The notes under the pieces: generated by a model
Database searches by the model: none
Told to the model about the DNA's origin: nothing
What the model saw: only the letters and a program-made list of their open reading frames with translations
Program-made: the position numbers and the translations under genes
Shown here: positions 44,735-54,114 of the stretch, one piece after another
How positions within the stretch are numbered: the stretch's first letter is position 1
Layout: the number at the start of each line of letters is the position of its first letter
Source: JBBDLF01 sp040879025
GTDB lineage: Bacteria > Pseudomonadota > Gammaproteobacteria > Pseudomonadales > Pseudohongiellaceae
Assembly: GCA_040879025.1 (NCBI GenBank)
Contig: JBBDLF010000003.1
Location: 1-64,000, forward strand
Length of the DNA stretch: 64,000 nt
Direction of reading: 5' to 3'

Positions 44735-44891
44735 TTTAAAAATAAGATATATATTATATTTTATGGACTTGCGCTCGGGAGCGTATTAATTTTGATTGGG
44801 AGGCTGAGACGCACCTGCGAGAAAAGTACCGAGACTGGACTTTGGCGGGACATACTGTATAACCAGTACTCTGCAGGGAGGGCATCGTTAG

Positions 44892-45140
44892 AAACATCCT
44901 TTTGTCGGCATCTGGACTCGAAAAAAACTAGCGGTTCTCGAGGGTTATCTGAGCTTTTATGTGAAGGCGCTGAAGAATCAGTAATTCACGCTGCATTATG
45001 TGGATGCCTATGCTGGAACCGGATCGCATATCCCGGCTGGCGAGGAGAATCAGGAACTATCCAACAAAAGCCCCGGAGCCTGGAAGCTGGCTGAGAAGGC
45101 GGCTTCTCACATTATCAAAAAGAACATTGGCAATCGCTGA
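44892..45140 (+). pseudogene. TcmP (three-Cys-motif partner) remnant
   Basis: The frame reads IWTRKKLAVLEGYLSFYVKA-LKNQ, an in-frame TAA at 44982-44984, then FTLHYVDAYAGTGSHIP and ends at TGA 45138. This is the N-terminal fifth of TcmP, a methyltransferase-like protein; the remainder is missing. It lies directly before the DUF5131 gene, its normal partner. Confidence 0.72.
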
Positions 45141-45142
45141 TC

Positions 45143-45883
45143 ATGAGTAAAATCGAGTGGACGGAGCGAACCTGGAACCCAGTGACCGGCTGCACCGAAG
45201 TGTCGCCGGGGTGCAAGCATTGCTACGCCGAGACCATGGCGAAAAGGTTGCAGGCAATGGGTGCAGCAGGTTACGAAAACGGTTTCCAGTTAAGCCTTCT
45301 TCCCGAGCGTTTGAAACAGCCACTCCAGAGACGCAAGCCAACCATGTTCTTTGTCAATTCAATGAGCGACCTGTTTCAGGACGGTGTGCCTCTTGAGTTC
45401 GTTGACCAGCTAATGGATGTTATGCGCGAGACTCCCCAGCATACCTACCAAATCCTTACTAAGCGAAGCAGCAATATGCGAAAGTATTTCTCAACACGCT
45501 TGGTGCCCGAGAACGCTTGGTTGGGCGTATCTGTTGAAGATAGGAAATACGGGAAACCACGTATTCCGGATTTGACTGCCATCAAGGCACGGACCCGATT
45601 TTTGTCTGTCGAACCCTTGCTGGAAGACCTCGGGCGCCTGCCATTGAAAGGTATTCATTGGGTCATTGTCGGCGGGGAGTCCGGCCCAGGGGCAAGGCCT
45701 ATGAAAGAGGATTGGGCAGTCAACGTCCGCAATCAATGTATCGGTGCGGGGGTAGATTTCTTCTTTAAGCAGTGGGGTGCCTGGGGCGCGGACGGTAAAC
45801 ACCGCAACAAGAAGGCTAATGGTCGCCAGCTCGAAGGCAAGATATGGGACTTGATACCAGCGGTAAATGTTTCATTTGGCTGA
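45143..45883 (+). CDS. DUF5131 / phage Gp37-Gp68-like three-Cys protein
   Basis: 246 aa. WTERTWNPVTGCTEVSPGCKHCYAE holds three cysteines in a CxxxxxxCxxC pattern like a radical-SAM cluster. FFVNSMSDLFQDG, YQILTKRS and GGESGPGARPM are the usual conserved blocks of the Gp37/Gp68 family. The biochemical role is not established. Its partner TcmP is dead here, so this gene may be an orphan. Confidence 0.88.
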   Translation: MSKIEWTERTWNPVTGCTEVSPGCKHCYAETMAKRLQAMGAAGYENGFQLSLLPERLKQPLQRRKPTMFFVNSMSDLFQDGVPLEFVDQLMDVMRETPQHTYQILTKRSSNMRKYFSTRLVPENAWLGVSVEDRKYGKPRIPDLTAIKARTRFLSVEPLLEDLGRLPLKGIHWVIVGGESGPGARPMKEDWAVNVRNQCIGAGVDFFFKQWGAWGADGKHRNKKANGRQLEGKIWDLIPAVNVSFG

Positions 45884-45999
45884 GACCGATTTCGACAGCA
45901 AGGGGGAGCACCTCGTGGGTTCGCTGAAGACATTCAACTAATGCAATTTGTTGACACGCTAGGCGCAGCAATGTGCCAGATATGGGAGAGGGAGTGCGT

Positions 46000-46329
46000 A
46001 TGTCGTTGGACATTAGCGGAGCTATTGAGCGTCTCGAAGCACTTGAGGATCGTGCGGGAGTCCGATTAGAAAATATGTCTGCGTTTATAAGAAGCGGTGA
46101 CCCTGCGTTCGTCTCGGTCACGGGAGAAATACATTCGACGGATGGTGCACATTTGGAGTACGACGTCGAAGTGGTTTGTGCGGCCTATGATACGTCCGGT
46201 CGGGTTGTGCAAACAGCTAGTGCATATTATGGCGCCGACAATTTTTATGGTTTGGAGATATTCGATTTTACAATGAGTCTACCCGTCGACGATGTAGCCC
46301 GCGTTCGTATTTTTCCCAAGAGGAGGTAG
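46000..46329 (+). CDS. Small beta-rich protein coupled to the GHKL ATPase gene
   Basis: 109 aa from ATG 46000, after a GGGAGAGGGAG ribosome site. FVSVTGEIHSTDGAHLEYDVEVV and VVQTASAYYGADNFYGLEIF form alternating strands like a FxLYD or fibronectin-type sandwich. No catalytic motif. It ends six bases before the large ATPase gene, on the same strand, so the two are likely one operon. I do not recognise a family name. Confidence 0.65.
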   Translation: MSLDISGAIERLEALEDRAGVRLENMSAFIRSGDPAFVSVTGEIHSTDGAHLEYDVEVVCAAYDTSGRVVQTASAYYGADNFYGLEIFDFTMSLPVDDVARVRIFPKRR

Positions 46330-46335
46330 TGGAGT

Positions 46336-48357
46336 ATGCTTGAGGCAGTAAGAAGCGCCCTTCTGCACGAGGCTCGGCTCTCTCCAGCCTTGCTTTCTGA
46401 TCTTGCGGGACTGGAGCAATACATCGCCGAGACATATGACTCTCGCTCCTTCGTGGAGTTACTTCAGAATGCCGACGACGCGGGAGCGACGCGTTTTACA
46501 ATCAAACGAGCGGGGGGCTACTTAATAGTGGCCAACGACGGCCGCCAATTCACGCGAGAGGATTTTGAGAGCCTTTGCCGCAGTGCGGCGTCAACGAAAA
46601 CCCGCGGGAACACGATAGGATATCGTGGAATAGGCTTCAAATCTGTTGTGGGAATAGCCAGCACGGTCCACATCATCAGCGGCGATCTCGCGGCAACGTT
46701 CTCTAGAGAGAAGACTTCGGAAGACGTACCTGGTGCTGAACGCGTTCCGCTTGTCAGAATTCCCCATCCTCTAGGTAAAGACGAGCTATCTAAGGTCTCG
46801 GACGTCCTAGATCCGCTGATGCGAAGTGGGATGACTACTGCTTTTGTTTTCAATGACCTTGTCGCGAACAGTATAGAAAATGAATTTTCTGCGTTCGATC
46901 CTTCTTCACTCCTTTTTGTTAGAAATGTAACGAAGTTGGATTTGGATGGAAGCGGAAGCATGGTATACGCAGTCACGAGACATCTAATAGATGAGCGGAC
47001 ACGTGAAATAGATATCGAAAACATCGAAGCCTTTTCGGAGTGGTCAGTCATAGATCAACAGGGCGTGGCAATCGCATTCAGGAGAGATGGCAACAGCATA
47101 GTGCGACTAATCGAGAGTGAAGCGGTAGTCCATGCGTTTCTGCCTACCCATGACCAGACAGGGCTCGGCGTCAAGATACACGCAGATTTTAGTACCGATC
47201 CGTCCAGAACCAGGATTGTCCTGGATGACCGCACTAATGGACATCTCAAGCGAGTCGCCGACCTCGTTCTCGAGCTACTAAACGAAGTGTTATCTGGCCA
47301 AGGTAGACAGGAGTGGGCGGGGATGATCGCCGCGCTTGTGCCGACAACCGACCCCCGATTGGCCGGTTTGCAGCGACGGTCGTTTAACACGGAGCTTGTT
47401 GCGGCATTGAAGAGAAGGGGAGAGGGTTTTTTTGAAGACCTACGTTGCAAACCAAGCTGGTTGAATGAAATTGACTTTGAGGCACTGTCGAAGGCGCTCG
47501 GTGTCCGTGCTGTGCCTAGAAATCTTGAACAAATCAAGGGACTCCCGGAGCTGGCGCTCTTCATGGGTGCCAAAGAAGCGACTTTGAAGGAACTCGGGCC
47601 TGGGATTAGGGATTTACCTGTAACTGTCCTGGGCGCAGCCGAGATTGTTGCCCATGTGAGCCATCAGTATGCCACGAAGCAGGCCGACGCAAGCCAATTG
47701 GATGCGGGATGGCGGGTTTGGCCGATAAAGGGAAAGCTAATGTCCCTACCAGAAGCAAAGGAGCTTAATACGCCACTTGACCAGGAGTTTGTGGATTTGC
47801 TGGCAGAGAGGTCGTCTATGGGACTTGAGCCAAAACGGTTGATCAGCGCAATATGTGATGAGGGCACCTCCCTATCCCTGCTTCCGGAAGCGCCATCCGC
47901 GATGCTCGAATCGCACGCGGAAGAGGGTAAAGTGTTGACGGATTCTAAGCGGAACGGGTTTTATATGCAGCGGTCGCCCGCTAAACGCTGGCGAGCAGCA
48001 GAGGAGCAGGTGCTGAGCATTTTCGCAGCGCAAGGCTGGAGCGTGGAAGACGTAAGCCGACAAAACGTCGGCTACGACATCGAAGGGAGCACACCGCAAG
48101 GCGAAAGGATGTTCATCGAAGTGAAGTCCATAACATCTCCGGGAGAACCTTTTACGCTTACCAGCAATGAGGAGGCCGTCGCGCGAGAGAAGGCCCGCAG
48201 TTACTTGTTGGCCATCGTTCGGCAAACGGAGAAATGCCTGGAGATCACGTTCATTAGGGATCCGGCGCAAAAACTGCATATGACCCGGCAGTGTAAGAAA
48301 TGGGTCTGGGAGTGTGCGGTTTACGACTACGAGCCGAAGCAATTCCCTTTCGAGTAA
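46336..48357 (+). CDS. Sacsin-like GHKL ATPase with C-terminal DUF3883 nuclease-like domain
   Basis: 673 aa. The N-terminal HSP90/sacsin-type ATP-binding fold has VELLQNADDAGATRF (Asn/Asp of motif I), YLIVANDGRQF and the lid GYRGIGFKSV. The C-terminal 120 residues are DUF3883, a PD-(D/E)xK-like domain: NVGYDIEGS...MFIEVKS (D, E-x-K). ATPase-plus-nuclease proteins of this plan are common in bacterial defence islands. Preceded by a small coupled protein. The mechanism is inferred. Confidence 0.82.
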   Translation: MLEAVRSALLHEARLSPALLSDLAGLEQYIAETYDSRSFVELLQNADDAGATRFTIKRAGGYLIVANDGRQFTREDFESLCRSAASTKTRGNTIGYRGIGFKSVVGIASTVHIISGDLAATFSREKTSEDVPGAERVPLVRIPHPLGKDELSKVSDVLDPLMRSGMTTAFVFNDLVANSIENEFSAFDPSSLLFVRNVTKLDLDGSGSMVYAVTRHLIDERTREIDIENIEAFSEWSVIDQQGVAIAFRRDGNSIVRLIESEAVVHAFLPTHDQTGLGVKIHADFSTDPSRTRIVLDDRTNGHLKRVADLVLELLNEVLSGQGRQEWAGMIAALVPTTDPRLAGLQRRSFNTELVAALKRRGEGFFEDLRCKPSWLNEIDFEALSKALGVRAVPRNLEQIKGLPELALFMGAKEATLKELGPGIRDLPVTVLGAAEIVAHVSHQYATKQADASQLDAGWRVWPIKGKLMSLPEAKELNTPLDQEFVDLLAERSSMGLEPKRLISAICDEGTSLSLLPEAPSAMLESHAEEGKVLTDSKRNGFYMQRSPAKRWRAAEEQVLSIFAAQGWSVEDVSRQNVGYDIEGSTPQGERMFIEVKSITSPGEPFTLTSNEEAVAREKARSYLLAIVRQTEKCLEITFIRDPAQKLHMTRQCKKWVWECAVYDYEPKQFPFE

Positions 48358-48389
48358 CGCAATGTCGCTCGATCGGTGCACCCGCGGAG

Positions 48390-48540
48390 ACCTCTCTCAT
48401 GAACTCGTAGAAGGGATTCCTACCGCCGTGGAAATTTCGCTTGGGCGACCATAGGTAACCCCCTTCACTCCTGTCGAAATGTTTGGTTTTGATTTACCCA
48501 CCAGTGACGCACGTTGCTATTCAATTGACATTCGGATTAT
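48390..48540 (-). pseudogene. Truncated 5' copy of the EVE-HNH gene
   Basis: This DNA closely matches 56585-56735, including the codons for NVRHWWVNQNQTFRQE and GRNPFYEFMRE. Small indels break the frame after the start and again near FRQE, and the match stops at about 48390. It lies downstream of the NERD gene as in the 56.7-kb copy. Confidence 0.85.
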
Positions 48541-49303
48541 TATTTTTATAAGCCCTGATATAGGCGCTCACGTGCGCAGTCACCATCGATACTTGGTCGT
48601 CTTGAAGCGCTCTTCTCCCACTGCTGATAAAAGTCATTAAAGCCTTTGGATTCAACACCCAGGTTTGACCCTTGCTCGCCTTGACTGAACTCTGCACATA
48701 CCAGCCAGGGAATACCACTACCGGCCGAACATCAAACGCCAGGCCTGTGGATTCCTTAACAATTTCCTGGAACCACTTTGCGCCGGCTGTAACCTGAATT
48801 AAGGGCGCATCGCGCTCAATATTCCCGGGGAAGCGCAACGATTTACCATCATACAAAATCGCGGCCTTGCCTTTGTCCGGTTTGCTGTACGTTTTGGTTT
48901 CGATCACGTAGATGCCCGAGTGGTGTATTACTACATGATCCAGATTGAAACCACTCCCTGGTATATCGTGGAACACTGTCGCCCCATCACTCCGTAGTGA
49001 CTCAAGTAACTGACCGACTGTTTTCTCCCCTGCCAATCCTTGATAGAGGTGGCGAAGGTCCCGCCTAAGTTTGACTACGCGATAAAGAAAAAAGCCGATG
49101 CCCACTACGGAGACTACACTTACGGTTATCGGACTGACGGGCGGATCGAACACCCATCGATACCACTCCCAGGCAGGAAGCAATATGAGCAGGGTGATGG
49201 CGAGGGCGTAACCAGCGAGCTTCTCATTTTTAAACTCGGTTATCTCCCGCTCCAGGGTTTCGCCCGGATTGTTCAGTGGCTTTTGTTTTATTGGTGATTT
49301 CAC
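48521..49303 (-). CDS. NERD-domain nuclease-like membrane protein
   Basis: 260 aa. Two hydrophobic segments (YALAITLLILLPAWEW; ITVSVVSVVGIGFFLY) precede a NERD domain at about 90-210: GLAGEKTVGQLL, then FNLDHVVIHHSGIYVIETKT with the D...E-x-K pattern. NERD is a restriction-endonuclease-like fold often found with defence or transfer genes. The catalytic residues are kept. A C-terminal scrap of a second copy is at 56717-56790. Confidence 0.85.
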   Translation of the reverse strand: MKSPIKQKPLNNPGETLEREITEFKNEKLAGYALAITLLILLPAWEWYRWVFDPPVSPITVSVVSVVGIGFFLYRVVKLRRDLRHLYQGLAGEKTVGQLLESLRSDGATVFHDIPGSGFNLDHVVIHHSGIYVIETKTYSKPDKGKAAILYDGKSLRFPGNIERDAPLIQVTAGAKWFQEIVKESTGLAFDVRPVVVFPGWYVQSSVKASKGQTWVLNPKALMTFISSGRRALQDDQVSMVTAHVSAYIRAYKNNNPNVN

Positions 49304-49328
49304 TAGCTTCGCCCCAGTCTCCTTGCCC

Positions 49329-49451
49329 CTAATTTTGATTCGCCGACGTACTCTCTTGCAGCCGTCTCTGGACGAGTTTCGGAAGCGTGCTGGAACAGGC
49401 GACTAGCAGAGGCACAAGCAGGCAAATAAGTGTTTTTATTACTGCTGTCAT
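49329..49451 (-). pseudogene. Truncated copy of the TPR lipoprotein start
   Basis: 40 codons. MTAVIKTLICLLVPLLVACS copies the signal of the TPR lipoprotein at 43244 (MTTIIKTLTCLLLPLIIACS), including the lipobox Cys, then departs after about 24 residues and stops. The upstream 70 bases also match. Confidence 0.8.
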
Positions 49452-49896
49452 AGGGCCCCCGGGTCGGCCCCATACTCTTAGGCCAGGATAAACCTTACCC
49501 CAAAATAGAGGGGAAGGGAAGCTGGCACTGGCATGAAGCTGGAACGCTTGAAAACGGATCAATTTCGATCCTCTCTGCGCAAGCAAGCCATCTAGGAAGA
49601 GCCGTACTATCGCGAGTTCCGGAAGCAGTTCCTGTCCGAAGAATGGGATGGGCGGCATTACAAAGTTCTGGAAGTACGCCTGCAGCAGGGGCGGCTACCA
49701 TGTATCAAATACCTGGAGCAGTTCGACTCTGGCTTGCAACCCAGTATGGACCCAGGCCGTACGCGAGCTGGCTGACTTCGGCTTACCCACTCCTCAGAAG
49801 CGCTGTTTCCCAACCAACCATATAGACGTTGGAATTATCATACGACTCATGTAGATTGCAGAATCCAACAGCAGATATGGAGCTTTGAGGAAGCCT
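49452..49896. other. Intergenic region with decayed coding fragment
   Basis: After the duplicated lipoprotein leader, a plus-strand frame from ATG near 49532 reads MKLERLKTDQFRSSLRKQAI, a stop, then EEPYYREFRKQFLSEEWDGR. It looks like a broken small gene that I cannot name. The rest, up to the NucS-like start, is featureless. Confidence 0.4.
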
Positions 49897-50814
49897 ATGG
49901 CCAAAATAATAAGCAATAAGAATCTGGCGTCCGCTCCATTTCAGGACGAAGTTCACGACATGGGGGACTTTGTAAGTAAGTTCCCCGAGATATTGGGCGA
50001 CGGCGTAAAAATAGTCTCCCGTGAACTCGAACACGGTCCCGATGGACGACGTCTGGACTTTCTGGTTTACGATACGGAGTCGAATCAACCGGGAATTGTT
50101 GAACTTAAAAACAATCCGGCAGATGAGAAAGTACTTTTGCAAACTTTGAGGTACGCTGACTGGCTACGCAACAACCTAGATACAGTACGTTATCAGATCA
50201 GCCGTCAGGCTCTGGATGTTGACCCAGAGGAACTGGAAGACACCATTAAAATCTACATTGTGGCGCCTCGAATAGCTCCAGTTGTTGCGGAACTAGCACA
50301 ATACATTTCCGGGTTTGAGTTCGAATTTATTCAGCTACAGCGGTTCAAAGATGAGTCTGGAGAATTCTTTGCAGTAACGTCACCTGTCGAGGCTCCGAAC
50401 CGTTCCGCTCCGAGAACCCGCGCCCGACTTGAATACGACATGGTTTCCTATGAAAACGGAGGAATGAAAAAGGAGAAGCTGGAATTGCTGGAAAACGCGA
50501 TTGCGGAGTTCTCTGGCATTTGTCTCGGACAAGGATGGGAGTTATCACCCAGAATGTTTAAAAACGCTGTAAAGTTCCAAACCGGTGGTGGACGAAATGT
50601 TTTTAGCATAGTACTCCGCAAACGGGATGACCATAGGCTGCGCCTTTGCCTTGGAAAGGACTTCGACCTTGAAAGCACTAAGTTGTCGCAGGACGTGAAA
50701 TCTCAAATTAGGCACAAAGCCGACGGCCGATACTGGAGCGTGCCACTGGGGGCTTTGCCTATTGCGGAGTATACGCCGCTCCTGCGCGAAGCATACAACT
50801 GCGTAACAGGATAG
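49897..50814 (+). CDS. PD-(D/E)xK nuclease-like protein, NucS/DUF91 type
   Basis: 305 aa. GRRLDFLVYDTESNQPGIVELKN carries the D...E-x-K nuclease motif near residues 50-70, within a fold like the C-terminal domain of NucS. The C-terminal half (SPRMFKNAVKFQTGGGRNVFSIVLRK) resembles DUF5655-type domains. ATG 49897 follows GAGGAAG at six bases and beats the TTG at 49885. A stand-alone gene between opposing neighbours; target DNA unknown. Confidence 0.75.
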   Translation: MAKIISNKNLASAPFQDEVHDMGDFVSKFPEILGDGVKIVSRELEHGPDGRRLDFLVYDTESNQPGIVELKNNPADEKVLLQTLRYADWLRNNLDTVRYQISRQALDVDPEELEDTIKIYIVAPRIAPVVAELAQYISGFEFEFIQLQRFKDESGEFFAVTSPVEAPNRSAPRTRARLEYDMVSYENGGMKKEKLELLENAIAEFSGICLGQGWELSPRMFKNAVKFQTGGGRNVFSIVLRKRDDHRLRLCLGKDFDLESTKLSQDVKSQIRHKADGRYWSVPLGALPIAEYTPLLREAYNCVTG

Positions 50815-50839
50815 ATGATTACCATGGAACGTTTGAAAT

Positions 50840-52153
50840 CTAGCTGAAATTAGCCTGATACAACTTAGGCCGTAAGTTCACAAACCGATCCACCTTCCCA
50901 GGCATCCTGAATAGCCTCGCCTTCTTCCTGAAATCATACACACGGTAGAGGCTGTATTGTTCCGAATATTCTCTCGAGAAAGCCAACTCATTATCGGTTA
51001 TCAAAAAGGGGTGGCTCTTACCTGAAGCAGTTGTCTTAACCTCGATATACATTTCTCGGTCTTGGGCTTCCCCTTCAACAATTGCGAATGACCGAAGATC
51101 ATATCCCAGGCCATCTCCTCGGTCCTTGCTGCTCCATTCGACTTCCCTGGCCAGATCCGGTCGGCCTGCTCCCTCCAAACGGCTCTTTTCAAAGTCGATT
51201 ACAAACTGTTCTCCCGATTCACCAAGAGCACGATTCGCCGCCTCCATTACTGTGTAGTTTGGCTTTCTTGCCAGGTAATTTCGATTGGGGATAACAATCT
51301 CGGGAATTCTGTCGGGGAGTGTCTCGTCCAGCACTCCGTCCCAATCAGTTATATAGGGCTTCACAGTGTCATCATGTACATCAGCCAGGGTGTCAATCTC
51401 ATCCTGATGTGCGGCAAGATGGGCCAGAACTACTTCCCGAAGCTGCGCTTGGTAATTGAACCTGGGCTTATATCCGCTAATGTAGGGAAAGCCCATTTCT
51501 ACAAGCACCGCACTGATGTTCTGGTGTTTAAACTCTATCGACCCTTTAGACCTCCCATTGAGTTTCGACGCAAGCCCTTCTCGATGCTTCGTTTTGCTAT
51601 AGGGCATTCCATGCATTTCCTTAAACAGCATGGAAAAATAATCTTGTACGCAGGCTTCGCATTCCAACCAGTCCCAACCATCAACATTGAGCAATTCTTT
51701 GCGTAGACCATCACTCAGCTCAAGGTTAGTGTAGAGAGCAGTGTAGAGCAGTTCCCGAACAGCTTGGTTTTGCAGCAGCTCAAACAGCTCATCGTCTAAA
51801 CTTGCATGGGCAATATGTTTGTCGATGACGCCCGGGCCACTAGCCGTAGTAAGCTTTTGGTATACCTCCCGCTGGCCCGGCTTGAGGTGATGATGCCAAA
51901 AGCCCTCGCTACGCAGATGGAAGTAAGGCAAGTGAGGATTGTTTCTATCTTGGCCTGATCGTAATTCGTTAAAGCGCCGAGTGAACGCGTCCAGGAGCCT
52001 TTGGTCATAGTCGATCCTGTTTGACTCAACCTCTCCGGCCGCAATCAAGTCCATCACGGCCTGTAGCATGGCAATCTTGTGAGGGCTGACGTTTCCGCGG
52101 GAACGGTTTGGATTCAGTCTTGAAAATAATTTCTCGTAATACAACAGACTCAT
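50840..52153 (-). CDS. DUF3883 restriction-like nuclease coupled to a HIT protein
   Basis: 437 aa. Residues 1-130 (YYEKLFSRLNPNRSRGNVSP...HLPYFHLRSEGFWH) resemble the DNA-recognition N terminus of HNH-type restriction enzymes of the ScoMcrA sort. The C-terminal DUF3883 has GLGYDLRSF...EMYIEVKTT (D, E-x-K). ATG 52153 overlaps the HIT stop by four bases. Probably a modification-dependent or type II-like restriction enzyme; no methyltransferase partner is near. Confidence 0.75.
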   Translation of the reverse strand: MSLLYYEKLFSRLNPNRSRGNVSPHKIAMLQAVMDLIAAGEVESNRIDYDQRLLDAFTRRFNELRSGQDRNNPHLPYFHLRSEGFWHHHLKPGQREVYQKLTTASGPGVIDKHIAHASLDDELFELLQNQAVRELLYTALYTNLELSDGLRKELLNVDGWDWLECEACVQDYFSMLFKEMHGMPYSKTKHREGLASKLNGRSKGSIEFKHQNISAVLVEMGFPYISGYKPRFNYQAQLREVVLAHLAAHQDEIDTLADVHDDTVKPYITDWDGVLDETLPDRIPEIVIPNRNYLARKPNYTVMEAANRALGESGEQFVIDFEKSRLEGAGRPDLAREVEWSSKDRGDGLGYDLRSFAIVEGEAQDREMYIEVKTTASGKSHPFLITDNELAFSREYSEQYSLYRVYDFRKKARLFRMPGKVDRFVNLRPKLYQANFS

Positions 52154-52554
52154 TCGTTGCGGCTCCAGTAATCCGCTTTGTCTGGAATCACCCAACGCAC
52201 ACCGCCTCTTGGATCCACCATATCGCCTTTGTATCGAGGGATTAAGTGAATGTGAAGATGCGGCACAGTCTGACCGGCCGATGCACCATCATTTATGCCA
52301 ATGTTATAGGAGTCTGGCTGGTGCAACCCATCGATGATGGTTTTCGCGTTGTTCAAAAGCTCAAACATCGCGTGACGCTCACCGGCGTCAGTTTCAAAAA
52401 GAGAAGCCGCGTGACGCCAAAGCACAATTAAGCTATGTCCGTTCGACACTGGGTAACCATCGAGTATCGCCAATGCTTTGGAGTTCTGGACAAGAATTCG
52501 CTCCGGTGCGCTACCGTTGATGATTTGACAGAAGGGGCAATCACTTTGCTTCAT
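52150..52554 (-). CDS. HIT-family protein
   Basis: 134 aa. The histidine triad HLHIHLIPR and the N-terminal CPFCQI zinc knuckle are intact. HIT proteins hydrolyse or transfer nucleotides bonded to phosphates (AMP-lysine, dinucleotides). First gene of a two-gene operon with the DUF3883 nuclease, with ATGA coupling, so a nucleotide signal or adenylylated substrate in defence is possible but unproven. Confidence 0.88.
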   Translation of the reverse strand: MKQSDCPFCQIINGSAPERILVQNSKALAILDGYPVSNGHSLIVLWRHAASLFETDAGERHAMFELLNNAKTIIDGLHQPDSYNIGINDGASAGQTVPHLHIHLIPRYKGDMVDPRGGVRWVIPDKADYWSRNE

Positions 52555-52566
52555 CGAGATAGCCCC

Positions 52567-52877
52567 TCATTCCACCACCGGATAATAAATCTCACCCCAA
52601 TCCTCTTCAGTCAGCATCAATTCAATACACACCGGAATCAGCTCAAGCAACAAATTCGTCCCATCCCTGTATCTGGCGGACACACCATCTATGGTATAGC
52701 GGGCGTAAAAGCGATCCACAGGGCAATAAACGCGATGTCATCATCACTCTTTCCACTCGTTCCATAGCCTTCCGCACAGCGAAGCCAGCTGATGGCCCTG
52801 TGCAAACGGATTGACTGGTTTTCGGAAAGACCCTCCCTGACCTCCCGAAACGAGTTGTGCAATGCTTCAGCATTCAC
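52567..52877 (-). pseudogene. Internally deleted HEPN-family copy
   Basis: The first 58 residues (NAEALHNSFREVREGLSENQ...) and last 30 (LLELIPVCIELMLTEEDWGE) match the complete gene at 56811-57470, but the middle, including the RNQLVH active-site motif, is gone. The junction lies near 52670-52690 and shifts the frame. Confidence 0.88.
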
Positions 52878-53092
52878 TGGCGATGCCGAGCGCAGTTGTT
52901 CTTTGTCGGGTCCAGCCGATTAACGGGAGCCGATCTAGGTACATACCCAATTTGCCCGCCAATAGCAAGGGGTGACCGATTTTGTCTGTTATGGTGGTAA
53001 CGCAGATCCCCTGAACCCGGAATCCCCGCAACTCATGGATACCGCTTATCGGGAGCCAATTGCCTTTGCCAGCGGCGTTTCCACCGGCCAGC

Positions 53093-53784
53093 TCAAATAG
53101 CAGCAACAAACTCCCCAACCACGCATAGACTCTCACCCTCATCCTCAGCCAGTTCTATGTCGACAAAGCTGAACAAATTCGAAACAGGCTTCAATACAAT
53201 TTTGCGATGTACCCAGCCTTCTCCTTTGTCAGTGACCTTCTCACTGTGATACCGCTTGACCGTGAACTCGCCACCCATGTCACTATCCTGAATATCCCTG
53301 TGCTGGACCAGGACGATTTTCCCCTCACGGCTACCGCCCGGATCCCTTCGAAACAGGCACCAGGAGCCATTGGGTATCCGCCGGTTCATTGACTCACCCA
53401 TTACCCTGGCAACAAAGTAGTCCGGCTTTGCATTATAGATTTCGGGAAGCACTACCCAGTCACTTCCTCGGGATTCTGGTACTCACTGAAACCGCCGGCC
53501 GCTGCCTGTAAATCATAGATGGGAACAGCGTTCGCCGCTTCCGGCAATTCTTCCCGGTTGGAAACCACCAGGGTCAATCCTGGATACTTCTCCTTCGAGT
53601 GTCCCGGCGTGCTGTTCCGCGCCAAAGCCTGTTTAAAGTACTCGTTGGTTTCCGCATCCGTGCAATAGACAAAACAGCCCTTTAGCCCCCTGCTCACGTG
53701 GGCGGCGACCTGGCCTTCAAAGCAATCCACCACTGCCTGCACGGCAGCGGTTTGGTAGGCCTGGGTCTTGAATTTCAGTTTCAT
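53093..53784 (-). pseudogene. Fusion remnant: type III Res start joined to DUF2075 helicase/S24 end
   Basis: MKLKFKTQAYQTAAVQAVVD is the start of type III restriction Res subunits. After about 25 residues it changes to RGLKGCFVYCTDAETNEYFK, typical of the end of DUF2075 helicases, then an S24/LexA-like peptidase domain (VMGESMNRRIPNGSWCLF with the Ser). Near 53452 the frame is lost: GVV-type reading resumes after a one-base step (EEV then WVVLPEIYNAKPDYF). So one seamless fusion plus one frameshift. Confidence 0.75.
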
Positions 53785-54114
53785 GGTGTTTCCTGTTCTA
53801 GTTCTTATCGAAATTTGTGTAGTCTCCAAACTCCATAAATAGGTTTTCGTAGCTTAAAATAACTTTAACACTACGTAAATACTCTGCTTTTCCTCTGCAA
53901 GCGCCATATCCAGGCACCCAAAAAAATAAAACAACACATTGATTTATATTGAAAAAATGAGATTTCCTCTCTGCAAGTCTCTATTTTTCTCTTTTAATCT
54001 CTCTTGCATAGGCTTCACTATTTTTGGTGCAACTTCCGGCCTCATATATCATCTTTCGTAGCCTATATCGACAAATGAGCTACGATAATGTATTTGTGGA
54101 GTCTGGAGACTACA
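53785..54114. other. AT-rich intergenic stretch
   Basis: About 330 bases, markedly AT-rich, with no recognisable gene. On the minus strand it separates the orphan Fic gene from the Res fusion. It includes short CTCTTT-type pyrimidine runs near 53960-54010. Confidence 0.5.

Noticed and set aside
52085..52105. Second copy of the ACGTTCCCGCGGGAACGT palindrome
   Set aside because: The match is imperfect, lies inside the DUF3883 coding region, and centres on a common CCGCGG; treated as chance.
52867..53142. 91-codon minus-strand frame with a signal-like start
   Set aside because: It spans the duplicated HEPN upstream region and the S24 remnant end in another phase, with no ribosome site or family likeness.
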